In this document: piece after piece, positions 13,770 to 26,141 of the stretch
Position numbering within the stretch: the stretch's first letter is position 1
How the letters are laid out: every line of letters begins with the position of its first letter
DNA from: Tyto alba
Lineage: Eukaryota; Chordata; Aves; Strigiformes; Tytonidae
Length of the DNA stretch: 64,000 bases
Reading direction: 5' to 3'
NCBI RefSeq assembly: GCF_018691265.1
Contig: NW_024881272.1
Coordinates: forward strand, 24,417,323 to 24,481,322
The notes under the pieces: model-generated
Database searches by the model: none
The model's input: the letters and a program-made list of their open reading frames with translations, nothing else
What the model was told of the DNA's origin: nothing
Made by a program: the position numbers and the translations under genes

Positions 13770-13797
<28 letters not shown>
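13770..13797. repeat. poly(A) run
   Basis: A run of about 28 A residues lies 140 bp upstream of the proposed distal RNF220 poly(A) signal. It is too far upstream to be the tail site and is simple sequence in the 3'UTR. Confidence 0.9.
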
Positions 13798-13801
<4 letters not shown>

Positions 13802-13939
13802 AATATTGGAGTTACCTATCTTTGCCCAAAGAATCCCAGTTGCACAAAGCGATATTCCGGTGTGTCGATGATTGTGTGTCAGTGTATATTATACAAAGAG
13901 GTACTTGTCACTCCCGTTTGTAAACTACATTTGACATTA

Positions 13940-13945
13940 ATTAAA
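13940..13945 (+). terminator. RNF220: Putative distal RNF220 poly(A) signal (ATTAAA)
   Basis: ATTAAA lies in an AT-rich stretch, followed within about 25 bp by a T-rich segment. Sequence character changes to C/G-rich intergenic DNA just downstream. It is a candidate only; no transcript data are available here. Confidence 0.45.
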
Positions 13946-14704
13946 CAAGTATAAATCTTCTTGGGCGCTTTCCGCCTTTCTGTGTTTCCCTTTGCAGGCG
14001 AGAGGCAGTGGAGGAAACATATCCCCCCCCCCCCCCGCCCCTACAGATGCTGCGGCCCCTGGATGTGGGTCATGTCCCAAAGGGGAGCCCCGGGCCTGTT
14101 ATTTGGGGTGCAGGGACAGATGCATCTCTGCCCCACCAGGGATAGGGCCCCCCCCCCAGCTTGCTCCCCCCACAGAGCTAGGAGGGCAGGGCAAAGGACA
14201 CTCCTCAGGGGACACCCCCATAATGAAGTCTCATCGGCTGCATTAGTTGGGGGCAGGAGGCGCCCAGCCCCAACAGATCTATACGTCCTGCATTAGGGGC
14301 CACCGGCACAGTATAGGGTTACCCCCGACAAGAGGGGCTGGGAGGCTGCCAGGGCCGGGGGGGGTAGAGGTCAGGTTCCCCCCCAGCATGAGGCTGGCGC
14401 CGACGCTTTTGGTTTACAAACATTTTGCCGGCGGGTCGATGGGGTGTTTTCAAACCCCTCCCCAGGGCTGCAGCCCCAGGGGTGGGGTGCTGGGGGGGGG
14501 TGGGGCGTCCCCAGGCTGGTGGGAGGGGTCGGTGGGGATGGCAGGGACCTCTTTCTGTCTGTGGTGGCAAGGATGGCGAAAGAGGGTGGATTTGGCTTTT
14601 TTGGCTGAGCATCTCAGCCACTCTCCAGTCTGCTTTCAGCCCGGAGGAGGCCTGAGGCCAGGGTGAGGGGCAGGATCCCGCCCTCCCTCCCCCTCCACCC
14701 GCCC

Positions 14705-14965
14705 CACAGAAGGCTGCTAATATTTTATTTAAAATATCTTTAGGAAGCAGAGGGCTGTGATGTATCGGATGTATTGAGAAAATGCTAATGTGTAATAGCG
14801 TGTGTCAGGGGCCTCGTTCATCACCCCCAGCCGCCTTCTGGGGGATCCATATCTAATTAACAGTAATGAATGAGGGAGCCCACCTAATGACAGCCCGCCA
14901 GTTTGTTATGGAAATGAGGCAATCCCATTAGGCAAAACACTTAATTAAACAAACGCTGGGAGTGG
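14705..14965. promoter_or_regulatory. Candidate conserved noncoding element downstream of RNF220
   Basis: An AT-rich island of about 260 bp sits inside very G/C-rich DNA. It has many homeodomain-type cores: CTAATTAAC near 14854, AGTAATGAATGAG, CACCTAATGAC near 14881, CATTAGG, and CTTAATTAAAC near 14940. There is no repeat or coding signal. The abrupt change in composition and site density is typical of deeply conserved enhancers; the function is inferred. Confidence 0.4.
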
Positions 14966-15184
14966 AGGCCGGAGCAGGATGGGCACAGGCCCTTTGGGGG
15001 CCCCGGTAGGCAGCCCCCCACATGCTGGGGGGGGGGGGGCACAGGCTGCTGCAGCCCCTTAGAGCCGGGTGCCCTTGGTCAACCCCAGCAGCAGCAGGCT
15101 GGGGGGGGGGGGCCGAGGGGGACCCACGGGGGGTGGGAGGGGGCAGCGGGGCCGTTCACATCCCCCCCTCCACATTGATGGGCA

Positions 15185-15312
15185 CAGAGGCCAAACACAG
15201 ATTTCCAATCAAACGTGTGTACTTGGCTCCCGCTCTATTGACACTGAAGCAAGAAGGGCTCAAGGTTAATTCCTTATCAATACCCTATTGTCAGCTCATT
15301 CATCACCCGGTC
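15185..15312. promoter_or_regulatory. Candidate conserved noncoding element downstream of RNF220
   Basis: A second AT-rich island contains CCAATCAAACG, CTCTATTGACAC, GGTTAATTCC and ATCAATACCC/TATTGTCAGC cores (SOX/PBX/homeodomain-like) between G-rich tracts. It ends abruptly at G/C-rich sequence near 15310. Regulatory function is inferred. Confidence 0.35.
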
Positions 15313-18300
15313 AGGGCAGGGGCTGCCCAGGCTCCCCCTGCCCCAGCCCCCCATGGGTTTGGGAGGGTGACCAAAGGATGCTGTGCACCCCTGTGCCCAC
15401 CCCAGCCCTGCCCGGGCAGCCCATCTCCAGCCAGCGGTGCTGGGGTGGACTTGCAGCTCTGTGAGGGCACGGAGAGAAGGGGATGAGGGTCAAGTTCAAA
15501 GGGAAGGGGACAGGGGGACGTGGGGCAGGTACAGCGAGCAGCTGCCCAGTGAGCCCCTGCCTCCCTTGCCCGTAGCTGGGCTAGGTGCAAGAACTGCACG
15601 TAGGGTGTGCTGGGGGCACGTCAGGGTGGTTATACAGTGGTTGTGGCCCCCACTTCTGCTACCCTGTTTCCTAACTGCCACCCCCCCCCCCAGCCCAGTG
15701 CCCTGGGGGGAACCTGCCAGCCTTTCAGGAGAGCAGCACTAAGCTCAGCTCCCTCCCCAGGACTGGGGGGGGCTACAGGGAACCCCAGGGAGCATCCCCA
15801 TTCCAATTTGTGGGGTTCCCAGAACTTGGACCATGGTCTGTCTAATCACAACAACATCACACATATTCACTTAAAAAATATATAGTCCTCTCTGGGTGAT
15901 GCAAAGGGAAGTGGTGTGACCTCGCAGAAAGGGCAGTAAAGCTATTCCTGCTGTTACTTTTGGTTTTAACGTTTGGTTAAAGCGGAGAAATAGGATCTAG
16001 TACAACTTCCCAGGGCAGGCAGCTCTAGGGCTAGATGCTGTTCTATATCAACTCACAATCTCCACTTCTCATCAGTTTGCTCTTGCCAGTCTTTTTCATT
16101 GCCTCAAGAGAGGACTTTTTGTGGGAGATGCTCTCAGAGACGCAGAAGTACTGGGCTGTTGGGGATCTCCTCCAGCATCTGCTCTGCTTGTCTCCTAAAC
16201 CAGAAATTTCTCCCCGCAGGAAAGAGGGGGCCTGCTGCCACCTCGTGGAGTGCTGCTCCTTCCCGGGCCGGAGCATCCCACCCCCGGCCACTGCAGCCAT
16301 CGGGAGGTTGGCACCGCAGCCCCCCACCAGCTCCCTCCTCGTCACCTCCACGGGGAGATGGAGACCAGCCCCACGCCTCCCCGCTCCGCTTTCTAGGAAG
16401 CGGCACATGGGGTGGGGTTGCTCTGTTCCATCTCTGGCCATCCACACTTTTCCACCAGTGGCAGAGCTCTGCCCGTACGCCTGTGACATCCCAACACGTA
16501 GAAAGGTGGGGCCTCAGCCCAAACGCAGTTTGCTGCCCCAACAAGGCAACAGCACGCTCCTTTTAAAACGCCTTTACTAGGTGGGGACACAGGTCAGTCT
16601 TCACCCAGGGGCTTGGCTTCAATTACTCATGCTGCAAGATGCTCCCCCCTGCTCCGAATTGTGACACCCAGCTGGGCTGGATCATGCCCCTGGTCTGCCC
16701 AGGCCCCCCCCCTCCAGCCTCCCCCAGGACCATGGGGCACCCTGGCAGCACAGGCACCCTCCAACCCAGGCACACGACCACCCTGACCACTAAACTAAGC
16801 AGTTTTCCTTTTTAAAAGCCTTCCTATAACATCAGCGCTGCCTGGGGAGGGAAGGCAGCACAGGGGAGCGAGGTGGCAGCCAGCTTCCTCACAGGGAACA
16901 CAAACGGCTTTTGCTGGTGAAGAAAGGTTAATTTATGCTCCTGCAAAATGAACCTAGCTGGGAAACGTGCAATGGCACCAGCTGGCCCCCGCGCATCCTC
17001 CTCTCCCACCATCACTGGTGCTTCACCCACGTTCCTCCACTGTCTGCACCTGACGGCTGGCCTGCAGGAAAAGGAGCTCCAGGCTCCCCAGGCAGAGGTG
17101 GCTGGTGCCACATCCCACTCCCATCCCATGAGGCAAGCCCAGGGATGCTGCATTTTTCCCCCCAAAAAGCAGATCTGCAATGCCTCTCCCACGGCTCATC
17201 TCAGACACTTACTTGGGTTGCCAAAATATGCCAACCTTTGGCTTCCAGTGTTCAGGCTGAAGCTCTTTAGGAACGCAGGCTGAACCAAACTGTGACAGTT
17301 TAGCAAGGATTAAGGGTTTGAGGCTGCGTTTTTTTTAAAATCCAGTAGTGCTCGGATCAGTTCTTGGCCACGTGCCTTCAGGCTCCAAGTTATTAACCTT
17401 CTGTTTCAAATAACAAGCAACAGAAATGAAGAGGGCAGAAGGGGGTGGGGGAAGCATACATGCTGTATAGGGAAGAAGAGGGTAATATATCACACAATAC
17501 ATTTAACACACTGCTCATAATCATCATTAAAACTTGCTGCGACACTGAAAACTAAACCCACCCAGAAGACTTATGACGATGACTTCCTCTGTAAACCACT
17601 GGCTCGCTCCAGATCTGCCCCCGCTCCTCTTCGAGAGGTGCGTGCACGAATTAGCCCTGAATTTCCAGTCAGTTTTGCAGCGGTGGAAACGCCTGTGAGC
17701 TGGATCCTGCTCGGGTAGCACAGGGCACCTCAGCGGCCGAGCTCCCGCGGGCAGCACCCGCTCCCCGCCTGCCGCCCCGGAAAGCGGGGAGGTGGCAGAG
17801 TTGGGGGAGCAGCAGGTCGGTCCGTGGCGGGGAGGTGAAGGTGGGGATGGAGGGTGTAGCTGACACACGGTGAGGCTCTTCCCAGAGGGCGTTTTGCCAT
17901 CCCATCACACAGGGACAGGGGGTTTTAGCTCCAGCTCCTGACAACCACGCTCCACGACAGCCCGAGTCCCTAAATAGAAGTTCAACACCCACAGCAACAA
18001 ACGGGAACAGCAGATTCCCAGCCCAGCTCAACTGTATTAATTCAGAGGTGTGTATTATGGAGTGTTTAACTGTTCTGTAAATAACGAACCCACAGAAACC
18101 AGCACGAGGGCAAGTGCTAGTTAAATAACCTGTATCACCTCTGCTCCCTAAGAGGTTTTCACAGTGCCACAACCAGGCTAGATGCTCAGAAGACGCAGCC
18201 CAGCTCTCCAGGAAGGCAGGCAAACACACCACAGTTCAAGAGTTATGGCACCAACAGCTCAAACTAGGGGCTTGCTTTAAAAAGCTGGGAGATCTCTGTT

Positions 18301-19056
18301 GGGATCATGCCTCGATTTTACAGGTCCAAACCCTAGGAACAAGAATTTCTTCATGAAAAGCAGCAGGCTGAAGGTGATCTTACCGCAGCGTAGCCCTCAA
18401 AGCTCATCTCAGTGGAAGCTGAAACTAGGATCACATTTACAGAAGACCAGACCCTGAGCAACAAGGGCTTCTGTGCCTGGAGCCAGTTTTCACTTTAAAA
18501 AAACTGAAGACAAACCAGGCCACCAGCCCCTTTTCAGTTAATTCTCACCTATCCTACACACCCCAGCCCACCCTTTAAAACCGTGCCCAACGTGGGATTA
18601 TTCTTCCATTTAAATAAGCATTGCCACACTAACCTGCTAAAAACAGTTGTGCCGGCCACTGACCACACCTCACCATGTGCTTCCTCTTCTGTGAGGTGGT
18701 ATGGTTCTTGTTTCAAACTTCCAAATGATTTTAGTGCTTCTCAGGAGACCTCCCTCTCCACGTTTTGATTCAGAAGGGCAAGTGCTTTGTAATTGTGGAT
18801 GACAGCACCCCAAGGGTGGCCAAGACAAGCACAGCAGCCTGCGGGCAGCAAACATCTATAAAAAACCTCATGCTTTTTATGTTCCTACCTCTCGAGGGCA
18901 GGCCCTTGTTCACACAGGCCCACATCACAGCCCTTCAGAGCCTGTTCCTGGCGATCTTTGACCAGGAATTTAAAGCTGGCTAATCTTGTCCACCACATTA
19001 TTCATTAGCTTGCAATGCTGTGACGTGGCATAAACATATTAGCCAGCTCTCCTCTC

Positions 19057-19062
19057 TTTATT
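19057..19062 (-). terminator. TMEM53: Possible TMEM53 poly(A) signal
   Basis: On the - strand an AATAAA hexamer lies about 1.16 kb downstream of the TMEM53 stop codon. It is the nearest canonical hexamer I noticed on that strand. Nearer ATTAAA variants (for example near 19614) are alternatives, so the 3'UTR end is uncertain. Confidence 0.3.
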
Positions 19063-20222
19063 CCTGCTTTTCCCCCAAATAAACAACAAAACCCCAAACC
19101 AAACATGGCTGAAGTGCAGTGCAACGTGCTACTTTTTCACTAGGTGGAAGGAATTAATTTCTTGTATTACTAGTACACACTGCTTCAACAGACAGCAAAG
19201 ACTGATCATCTGAAGAGAACGTTATGGGGAAAAACATTGAATTTCATGGTCATTTGTGGGCTGGAAGTGATTTAAGAAACACCCAGTATAAATCATAGCT
19301 CCAAGAGACAGTTTCATTTTCCTCTGCAGTTCCACCTTTCTATTTCTGAGGTCTTTTGGGCTACAGCTGAGCCAGTTTCCCTGTATTTCCAGATGCACAA
19401 TACAGCTGCTCAAAGACACACAATAATAAATGAGCAGTTCTCCAAGAAAGCAAAACTACTCGGGAAAACATACAAAAGACTGGAAAGAAGAGAAACAAAA
19501 CACAAGACACATTCAAAAAGGTTACCTTAAATCTTTTGGTTGAAGAACACAAAAGTTATCACAAACATTTGAGCTCACACTGAGGAGCAGAGCTTTGACT
19601 GCTCTATCTCAGCTATTTAATGGAACCAGATGACAGTCTGGTCAGACTGCCCTGCAGATACCTTTTACAGGTCTTACACTTGGCTTCCGGGACCCATCTC
19701 CAGCAAGGAGTATAACAAGAGCTGAGATGCACTGAGAGAAAAGTCCTGCAGAACTGCTTCTTTTTTGCTCACTGCAAGATAAAAGAAATGGCAGAGAAGA
19801 AGAAAAACAACAAAAGCATGGAAGACCTGTATTGTAAAATCAGTACAAGGCAACAGAACATGCACACTGGACACCAGGGAGGAGGAGACAACATGGAAAG
19901 TGGAGAACAATAGGAGACGGAAAGAAACAAGTAACACTCTGTGTGAAATTCTGGTCTGTGACACCTTGATAAAGCATATCAACTTCAACCATGCTAGGAT
20001 TTCACTTTCGGTACTTTAAATTAATCCGTATCTACTTTCTGCTATAACATGGCTGGCTGGCCCAAAGGCCAAACTGGAAGCTTTCAGAGTTGTAAATTGG
20101 GGGGGTCAGGAAGAAGCTAAGAAGTCTCTATTTTCTTCCCTTCAAAGACACAAAGGCAAAAGGGTGACATTTCCCACACAAGCTGAGCAAAGCAGAGGCA
20201 AACATTGGAGGTCATTACACCA

Positions 20223-23200
20223 CTAACGAGGTGAGCCCCTGGTACAGTCAGACAGGAAGGTCGTACAGAGGTTGCGGTAGTAGGTGGGATACGCCCGCAT
20301 GTGGCTGACATGAGCCGAATCCGAGAAGCCAACGGCTTTCACGGAGACACCGAGCTGCTGCCGGGCATCAGCCATGTGCTGAACTTCGCTGGCCTTGATG
20401 ATGGCATCGGCTTGGGAATAGAGGTAAAGCTCAGGCCACCCCGAGGGCGCTTTCAGCAGGGCATCGTAGTGGCTCTCGTGGATGAAGCGGGTCAGTGGGT
20501 ACAGCAAGATCCGCAGCACAACAGCTGTAGTAGCAAAAGCGAGCAAGAGGAGATACTTGAGCAGCACATTCGTGGATACCAGAACAGTTGCCAAGGCACG
20601 AAGGCCTCCTCTCAAGTTTCTTCTGCCAGGGGCACTATCAAAAATGGTGCCTGCTACCTTGAGGTTCTTAAATGGCTTGTGAGTGTGGAGCGCCTCAACG
20701 ATGTAACGGTACAGCATGACACCACCATTGCTAAAAACATGAAAAAGAACTGGTCTGGTTTCAATGCTGTAGTCAAAGAGCAGCTCCAGGAGTTGCCTGG
20801 CTGGGGTCTGGAGAGATCTGATGCCAAAGGTCTCAGAGAAGAATATCATCTTCCATGGAGCCGTGTAGCGGATGACAGTGCACCCCTAAGAACAGAAAGA
20901 GACCCCACACACATTTAGCCTGCGCTGTAAATTACATGGAATAGGCAAGCATCAGTACAAAAAACGTGAAATTTCAGGACAGGCTTTCAACCAAAACCAC
21001 AGAGCCAGAAGAAAGTCTCTAGTGTAAGTAGCAAGGCATCAATATGAATAGGATTATATCAATTGTAACAGCACGCATTATTATGAAAAGGTTTCTACAG
21101 AAGCAGAGGCCTGGATTTGATGATGTTTGAGATCCTTTCAAATATTATGCTACCTGGCACAGCCCCTGGGGACACTGCCACCCAAGGTTTTATATGTGTT
21201 AGTCTTCATCCAGGAAGAAAAAAACATGCCCCTGATTCACAAACCTTCAGTATCAGCCATTTTGGTAAGAAAGGCCTGCTCTGGTACACATCTGAACATT
21301 GAAACAAACGTAAGGAGAAGGAACTTCTTCCTGACCTTGGGTAGTACTTGTTTGCAGCTGTCTCTAAGACTCACCCACAATCAACACTGACATGATTTTC
21401 ATAAGCCTTTATGAAATGCTACAGCTGTGCAAATGAAGAGCACTGGTTCAGAGATTCAGAACACCTGAGCAATTGCCTTTACAGTTAAGGCCTTACACTG
21501 AGGTGTAGATTGAGAAACAGGATTTTGGAAGAGTTTCTAAATAAAGCAGATGGAACTACACTTATAAATGCTTTAGATCTTTTCTGTCATCTTAGCTGAC
21601 AAACATAAGGCAAAGTCACCAAGACAGCCCCCCTACCCAGAGCTCCCTAAACAATGAACGAGGAAGAAGAGGATGTCAAGTTCTGAAATCAAAGTCTTCT
21701 ATACCATCCTGCCATGCTTGCAGCCACTTCCTCATTAGGGAGCTAAGAAAACCCTTTCTACCCTTTCCCATTCCTATCATACTTCTGATAGAAATGTATT
21801 TTCAAAAGAGTTGGCATGCTGCCACGTAATGTGCTCTGCATCTGCTCAGCACCATCTCTTAGTCACAAAAATTCTTTATTAGAACAAGCCAATTCATGAC
21901 TCTTGGACTGGATTACACATTAATAGACTTGTTAATGTACAAACTTTGCCACCTATAGCTGAAACAGATTTGGATAAATATAAGATCCTTGTATGCTGAC
22001 AGGAAAAAAAAAAGAAGTCTAAGTCTAATGTTTCACTGGGTCCCCATACTACAAGCTGGGGTCATTCCAGTAAAACAGTGAAAATTATTAGTATTAGAAA
22101 GGAAAATAACATTACCTAGGGAACTAGCAATTGGAAAGACCTCTCTAGTTCAAACACAAAGACTTCCTAGTGAGCAGGTATGACTATCATAAAATGCCTC
22201 TTTCACAGACGGGATAAAATTACTTTGGATTAAAACATTTAAGTAAATCATCTTCACGGGAAGGAAAAGCCAAGGGAATGACAGGTGCTGGCGTGCTCTG
22301 TCAGTCCTCAGTCTGGCCTTGCCAAGTCTGTGATGTGGCCTCTTAGCAAGCAGTGAAACACATAATCCTTCCCTACATGTTTACCTGTTTGGAAAGCTAA
22401 CACAGTTCATGTCATTCCTGAATAATCTCACAACTTTAAAAGCCTTTAAATACTCCAGTGAGTCACACAACAGCAGAAATTTTCTCCAAGGAAGTATTTT
22501 TGTCTCAGCTGCAGGCACAAAGGTGACATCAGCAATCGTTAGATAACACTGCCAGGGCTCCAAGAGACAAGGAGCTTTCAATGACAAAAGGCCTCGTCAC
22601 TCACTCCCAATGACTTTTCAGATGGAGAGGCTTTAGAGCCATTTTACCAACATGCAGAAAAGAGGCAGTTTCTCAGAGACGTATGACAGTCATGAAAATA
22701 AATAAGCTCCTTACCTTCTGACTGTAGATTGTGCTATATTTGGCCAGGTATTTATCCTGGCAGCCTGCCCAACCTAGCAGGATCACCACAGGCCGACCAT
22801 CCGCATGCCCGTTCTCTGAAACAAACCGAAAGATTTAAAATAATTGTCCTCCAGTCTACTGGAATCAGAACTCATGGGAACTTCCCTGGTAAACAAAGGT
22901 TAAAGGTGATGGTGAAGCGGGTTATTCGCTGAATGTCTCAGGCAGTCACGAGTACTGCCTCATCCCTGTTTCACACTGGGTACGCTCAGCAGAGTTTCGA
23001 TCCCTGCAGATTCCCAAAGCTCTGCCCCGATGCAAAGCCAGGAGCGTGCAGATCGTTACGGGAGGCAGAGACACCTCCCCACCCCCCCTTACACCTCCCG
23101 GGAGCCAGGGAGGCACCACAGGCTACTGCCCCTTTCCAGAGGGGAAGGGGATGTGTCCTGCCCTCCAGGAACTACCAGACACCTAGTACGGCACAGGAGT

Positions 23201-23414
23201 CCCCACGCCCTGAGGGGTCCCCCGGGCCCGATCCCCCGCCTCCAACCTCAGGGGTCCCCAGGCCCGCTCACCCTCCCCCTCCTCCTCATCCAGAGGTCCG
23301 TCCCCCCCCCAGTCCCTCTCGCCCCTGGGGTCCCCCAGACCGCCCGTTCACCCCCGCACCGCAAGCCTCCCCCGGCGCCAGCTCCACCGCCGCCTCCAGC
23401 CCGCCGAACCCCAT
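20223..23414 (-). CDS. TMEM53: TMEM53 (NET4), DUF829 nuclear-envelope membrane protein
   Basis: TMEM53 is a nuclear-envelope transmembrane protein of the DUF829 family with an alpha/beta-hydrolase-like fold. In mammals it limits BMP-SMAD signalling in bone cells. Three coding exons on the - strand, 23414-23360, 22815-22715 and 20885-20223, add up to 819 bases and 272 residues; the human protein is 277. Exon 2 encodes [20 protein letters not shown]. Exon 3 carries the serine-elbow-like [22 protein letters not shown], a hydrophobic segment [20 protein letters not shown] (membrane anchor) and the C-terminal [14 protein letters not shown] with the expected histidine. Exons 2 and 3 are certain. 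Exon 1 (start [12 protein letters not shown]) is my choice because its ATG sits in the CpG-rich promoter and a GTGCGG donor gives the right phase; that donor is weak. It lies head to head with ARMH1. Confidence 0.92.
20886..22714 (-). other. TMEM53 intron 2
   Basis: The intron lies between the two main TMEM53 exons. It contains no repeat, RNA gene or extra exon that I can recognise. It is moderately AT-rich and includes a short A-run near 22005. Confidence 0.7.
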
Positions 23415-23850
23415 GGCCGCGCACTCCCGCCTCACACCCCCACCGGCTCTTCCGTTCTCCCCACCGGAAGCTCCGCCCCCCGGCGCCTCGCATAGCCAAT
23501 GGGAAGGAAAAACGCCCGCCCGCCACTCTCCCTCCCCTCCCCGGCTCCCACTTCCTTAGCAACGCGCCCTTAGCACCCGGGCCGGACTGGGCGCCCCGCC
23601 CACCGGTGGTGGAAACTGGCCCCACCATTGGGCCGAGGCGGGCAAAGACGGGTCGCGATTGGTTCGGCTGCGCTGTCAGTTATTCTGCGGGGTATCCGCC
23701 CCCTCGGGAAGGTGAAGGGGAGTGAGGGGCTGAGGCGGGCGCGGCGGTTGGGGCGCCTGGGGTGAGGGGGGTCGGGATGAGGGGGATTGTAGGGCCTGAA
23801 GCGGGCGTCGCAGTCAGGGGGGCTGGAGGGTGAGGTGGGCGCGGGGGCTG
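23250..23850. promoter_or_regulatory. GC-rich, CpG-dense, probably bidirectional TMEM53/ARMH1 promoter
   Basis: Very GC-rich sequence with many CpGs covers the proposed TMEM53 first exon. It has CCAAT-type sites (TAGCCAATGGGAAG near 23492 and ATTGGTTCGG near 23658) and GC boxes, such as GCTCCGCCCCC near 23470. TMEM53 runs left and the next gene, ARMH1, runs right, so a shared promoter is likely. The ARMH1 5' noncoding exon is probably here but cannot be placed, because its first coding exon (27517) begins with an acceptor. Confidence 0.6.
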
Positions 23851-24180
23851 AGGCGGGGGTTGTCGGTCCTGAGCCGGTTGTTTGGGTCAGGGGAGCTGGA
23901 CACGGTCGCTGGGGTGGGCACTGTGGTCAGGGACTGTAGGGCCTGGGGTGGGGTTCAGGGTGTGGGGGGAGCACAGGGCCTGTGGTGGGGATGGATCAGG
24001 CCTGGGGGGATGGTTGGGCCTGGGATGGGGGATGCTGAGGCGTGCAATGGGTTGGAGAGGGGTAGGGGCTGAGGTGGATGTTGGAGTGAGTGCAGGGCCT
24101 GGCTGCAGGTGAGGGGAGTGCAGGGGCTACGTTTGGGGTTGTGGCTGGGGTTAATGCGGGGCTGGGAGGCAGGATGTGCA
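23726..24180. repeat. Degenerate G-rich tandem repeat (minisatellite-like)
   Basis: A G-rich stretch has loosely repeated units built around GGGCCTG(G/A)GGTGGGG and GGCTGAGGTGGGC, recurring every 30-50 bp. Divergence is high and no exact period can be given. Long runs of G suggest quadruplex potential on the + strand. It lies just beyond the TMEM53/ARMH1 promoter, probably in the first ARMH1 intron. Confidence 0.5.
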
Positions 24181-24199
24181 GGGGAGAAAGTGGGACTGT

Positions 24200-26135
24200 G
24201 GGTTGATGAGGGCTGGGTAGAAGTCATTGGGGTACACTGAGGAAGGTGAGTTGTGTGTGAGGAGGGTTGTGGGGGACTTGACGTATGCCAGGAGAGGGTG
24301 AAACCTGCTAGGGAAAGAGCCACTCTTAAGTTTTGCTTGAGGCTGGGCACAACCTTGATGTTGCAAAATGCAAAGGTAACACCAAATCACCGTCACCCTG
24401 CTGTTCCACGAGTCCAAGGCTATCAGTCCCTGGCACCTCACACTCGAAATGAGGCTGACACAGCACCAGTCTGCCTTTTGATCTCAATCTGATGATTTAG
24501 CAGCCCTCTGGATGTAAAGAACTGCTGAATTGCCAGAGCGAGTTCCTAAATCACTTGTGTTTTTCTTGGCAGGAATAAAGCACTGCCCTGACTCAGCCTT
24601 GTTTTGATTATTAGGTCCAACGGACTGGGGTGGCAGCCCAGCACTGTTGAGAGCAGAATTTAAAACCAGCAAACAGGAGTTATGCGCTGATGCTAGCACT
24701 GACTAACAACTCAGGCAAGTCATTTAACTTCCCTGTGTCTGTATGTTCCCATATGTAAGCTGGTCATAATAAAAATATTCTTGTACGTTTTCAGGGTACT
24801 TTGCAATGTCAGCTTAAAGACTACTATGTCAGCAGATACTGTTATTATAGCAGCCAGGGACAGATACGACTGTATCCTCAGAAACCTCATGTGATCATTG
24901 TTTCAAACTCTCCTTTTTGTGGCCATTGATTCATAGGCAAGCCTTTTGTATCACTAAAATCCTCACGTTCAGAGGCTAGTGCCAGTAATTCTGAATAGTG
25001 GGGGGTTGCTGCAGCTTTATAATAAAAATAGGATAGCATTACACCACCAGCATCTTAAACATAAATATGGAAACGTTAATTTAGAATCAATTTTGGGATG
25101 TTTCAGACTGTAAAGTTCTTTTAACTAGATCTCTGTTGAGGACAGAGGAACACTTTATGGGACTGTAAATTTCATGCAAACACTCTCTGTGAAATACAGA
25201 TTCCCCCTACACACTGGCTGTTCTCTCAATATCAATCATATGCCTTGCAAGTAATGTTTCACAAATATTCTGTAAATCACAGGAAAATGCTTGCAATAAT
25301 GTGAAATATGACTTTCACTTGACTGTTTCACCAGAGGCCCCTAGCAGGCCATTCTCCTGTCAGCACTAACATTTGTTATGGCTAATAACATTTTCAATCA
25401 CAACTATTTTGGGAAAATGGATTTATTTTAAACCTGCTTCCCTGCAAAGGAGATCCTGAAAACACCCTGCCAAGGACACAGACTCCTTACAGAGCACAGA
25501 CCGTTAATTCCCAAATGAAATTTCACCTCATCTCAATTCTCAAACATTGTTTCCTAGCCAGCTTTTTGAAGACTGTTTGTTTGTTTTCAGGCACTGAGGT
25601 ACATGTTCACCTCTTGGTTACTGTTTTCATTCTGGTTCAAATAATAGCAATAGAAACTTACTCCTGAGCAGGTATCTTGGGGATATTCTGGAACTGATTT
25701 GGAATTTTCCTCCAGATTCTAGGAGAAAAGGCTTAAGAACTTTGTAGATAGGAAATTGATAATCTCGGTGGCTTGTATTACATTGAAAGAAACTTCTTAT
25801 TCTGAAACTCAAAGATTTTGTCTCATTTTAACTTTTAAATAAACCCTAAAATGGTGCTTTTCTCATGTAGGAAGTCCAAGAACTGTATTAGACAAGGTGT
25901 GAATTCCTTTCTTATCCTCAAGCATGTTGATATAGCTTGGTGGATGACAATGCACCTGTGTTAATGCCACTGTCTGTGGCTTCATCCCTCTTTCTGCATC
26001 TGTGTACACACACAGATACTGATGCTTAACGGCGAGGCTCCTCGAGATTGGTCAGCATCTTAAAGCCAAACACATACACGTAAATGGAATTCTCATCTAC
26101 CTGAGCGAACAGAGATATTTTATCCCCCTACGAAG
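24200..26135. other. Region between the TMEM53/ARMH1 promoter and the solo LTR
   Basis: Nothing recognisable as a gene or RNA is present. The DNA is AT-rich and unique in appearance. It probably belongs to the first intron of ARMH1. Confidence 0.6.
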
Positions 26136-26141
26136 TGCACC

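Larger units (their letters stand above)
10952..13965 (+). other. RNF220: RNF220 3' untranslated region
   Basis: About 3 kb follows the RNF220 stop codon. It includes a CAA-rich run (11018-11046), an AT dinucleotide-like stretch (11705-11741), a GC-rich section (11930-12480) and poly(A) runs at 12969-12997 and 13770-13797. ATTAAA hexamers near 11651 and 11689 could give shorter messages. The most distal plausible poly(A) signal is ATTAAA at 13940-13945. The 218-codon ORF at 11836-12492 is GC-driven and not credible. The exact 3' end is inferred. Confidence 0.6.
13966..19000. other. Intergenic region between RNF220 and TMEM53
   Basis: No gene is recognised. The left half is C/G-rich, with homopolymer tracts of C (14025-14037) and G (around 14493, 15027-15040 and 15102-15111). 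Two AT-rich conserved-looking islands are listed separately. ORFs of up to 187 codons (for example 17669-18232 on -) show no known domain and sit in frames open on both strands, so they are left out. Confidence 0.6.

Noticed and set aside
17669..18232. 187-codon ORF on the - strand between RNF220 and TMEM53
   Set aside because: No similarity to a family I know, no clear splice context and no conserved motif; probably chance or 3' flank of TMEM53.
22933..23725. Proline-rich ORFs of 208 and 231 codons over the TMEM53 promoter
   Set aside because: They are products of CpG-island composition, antisense to TMEM53 exon 1, with no family features.
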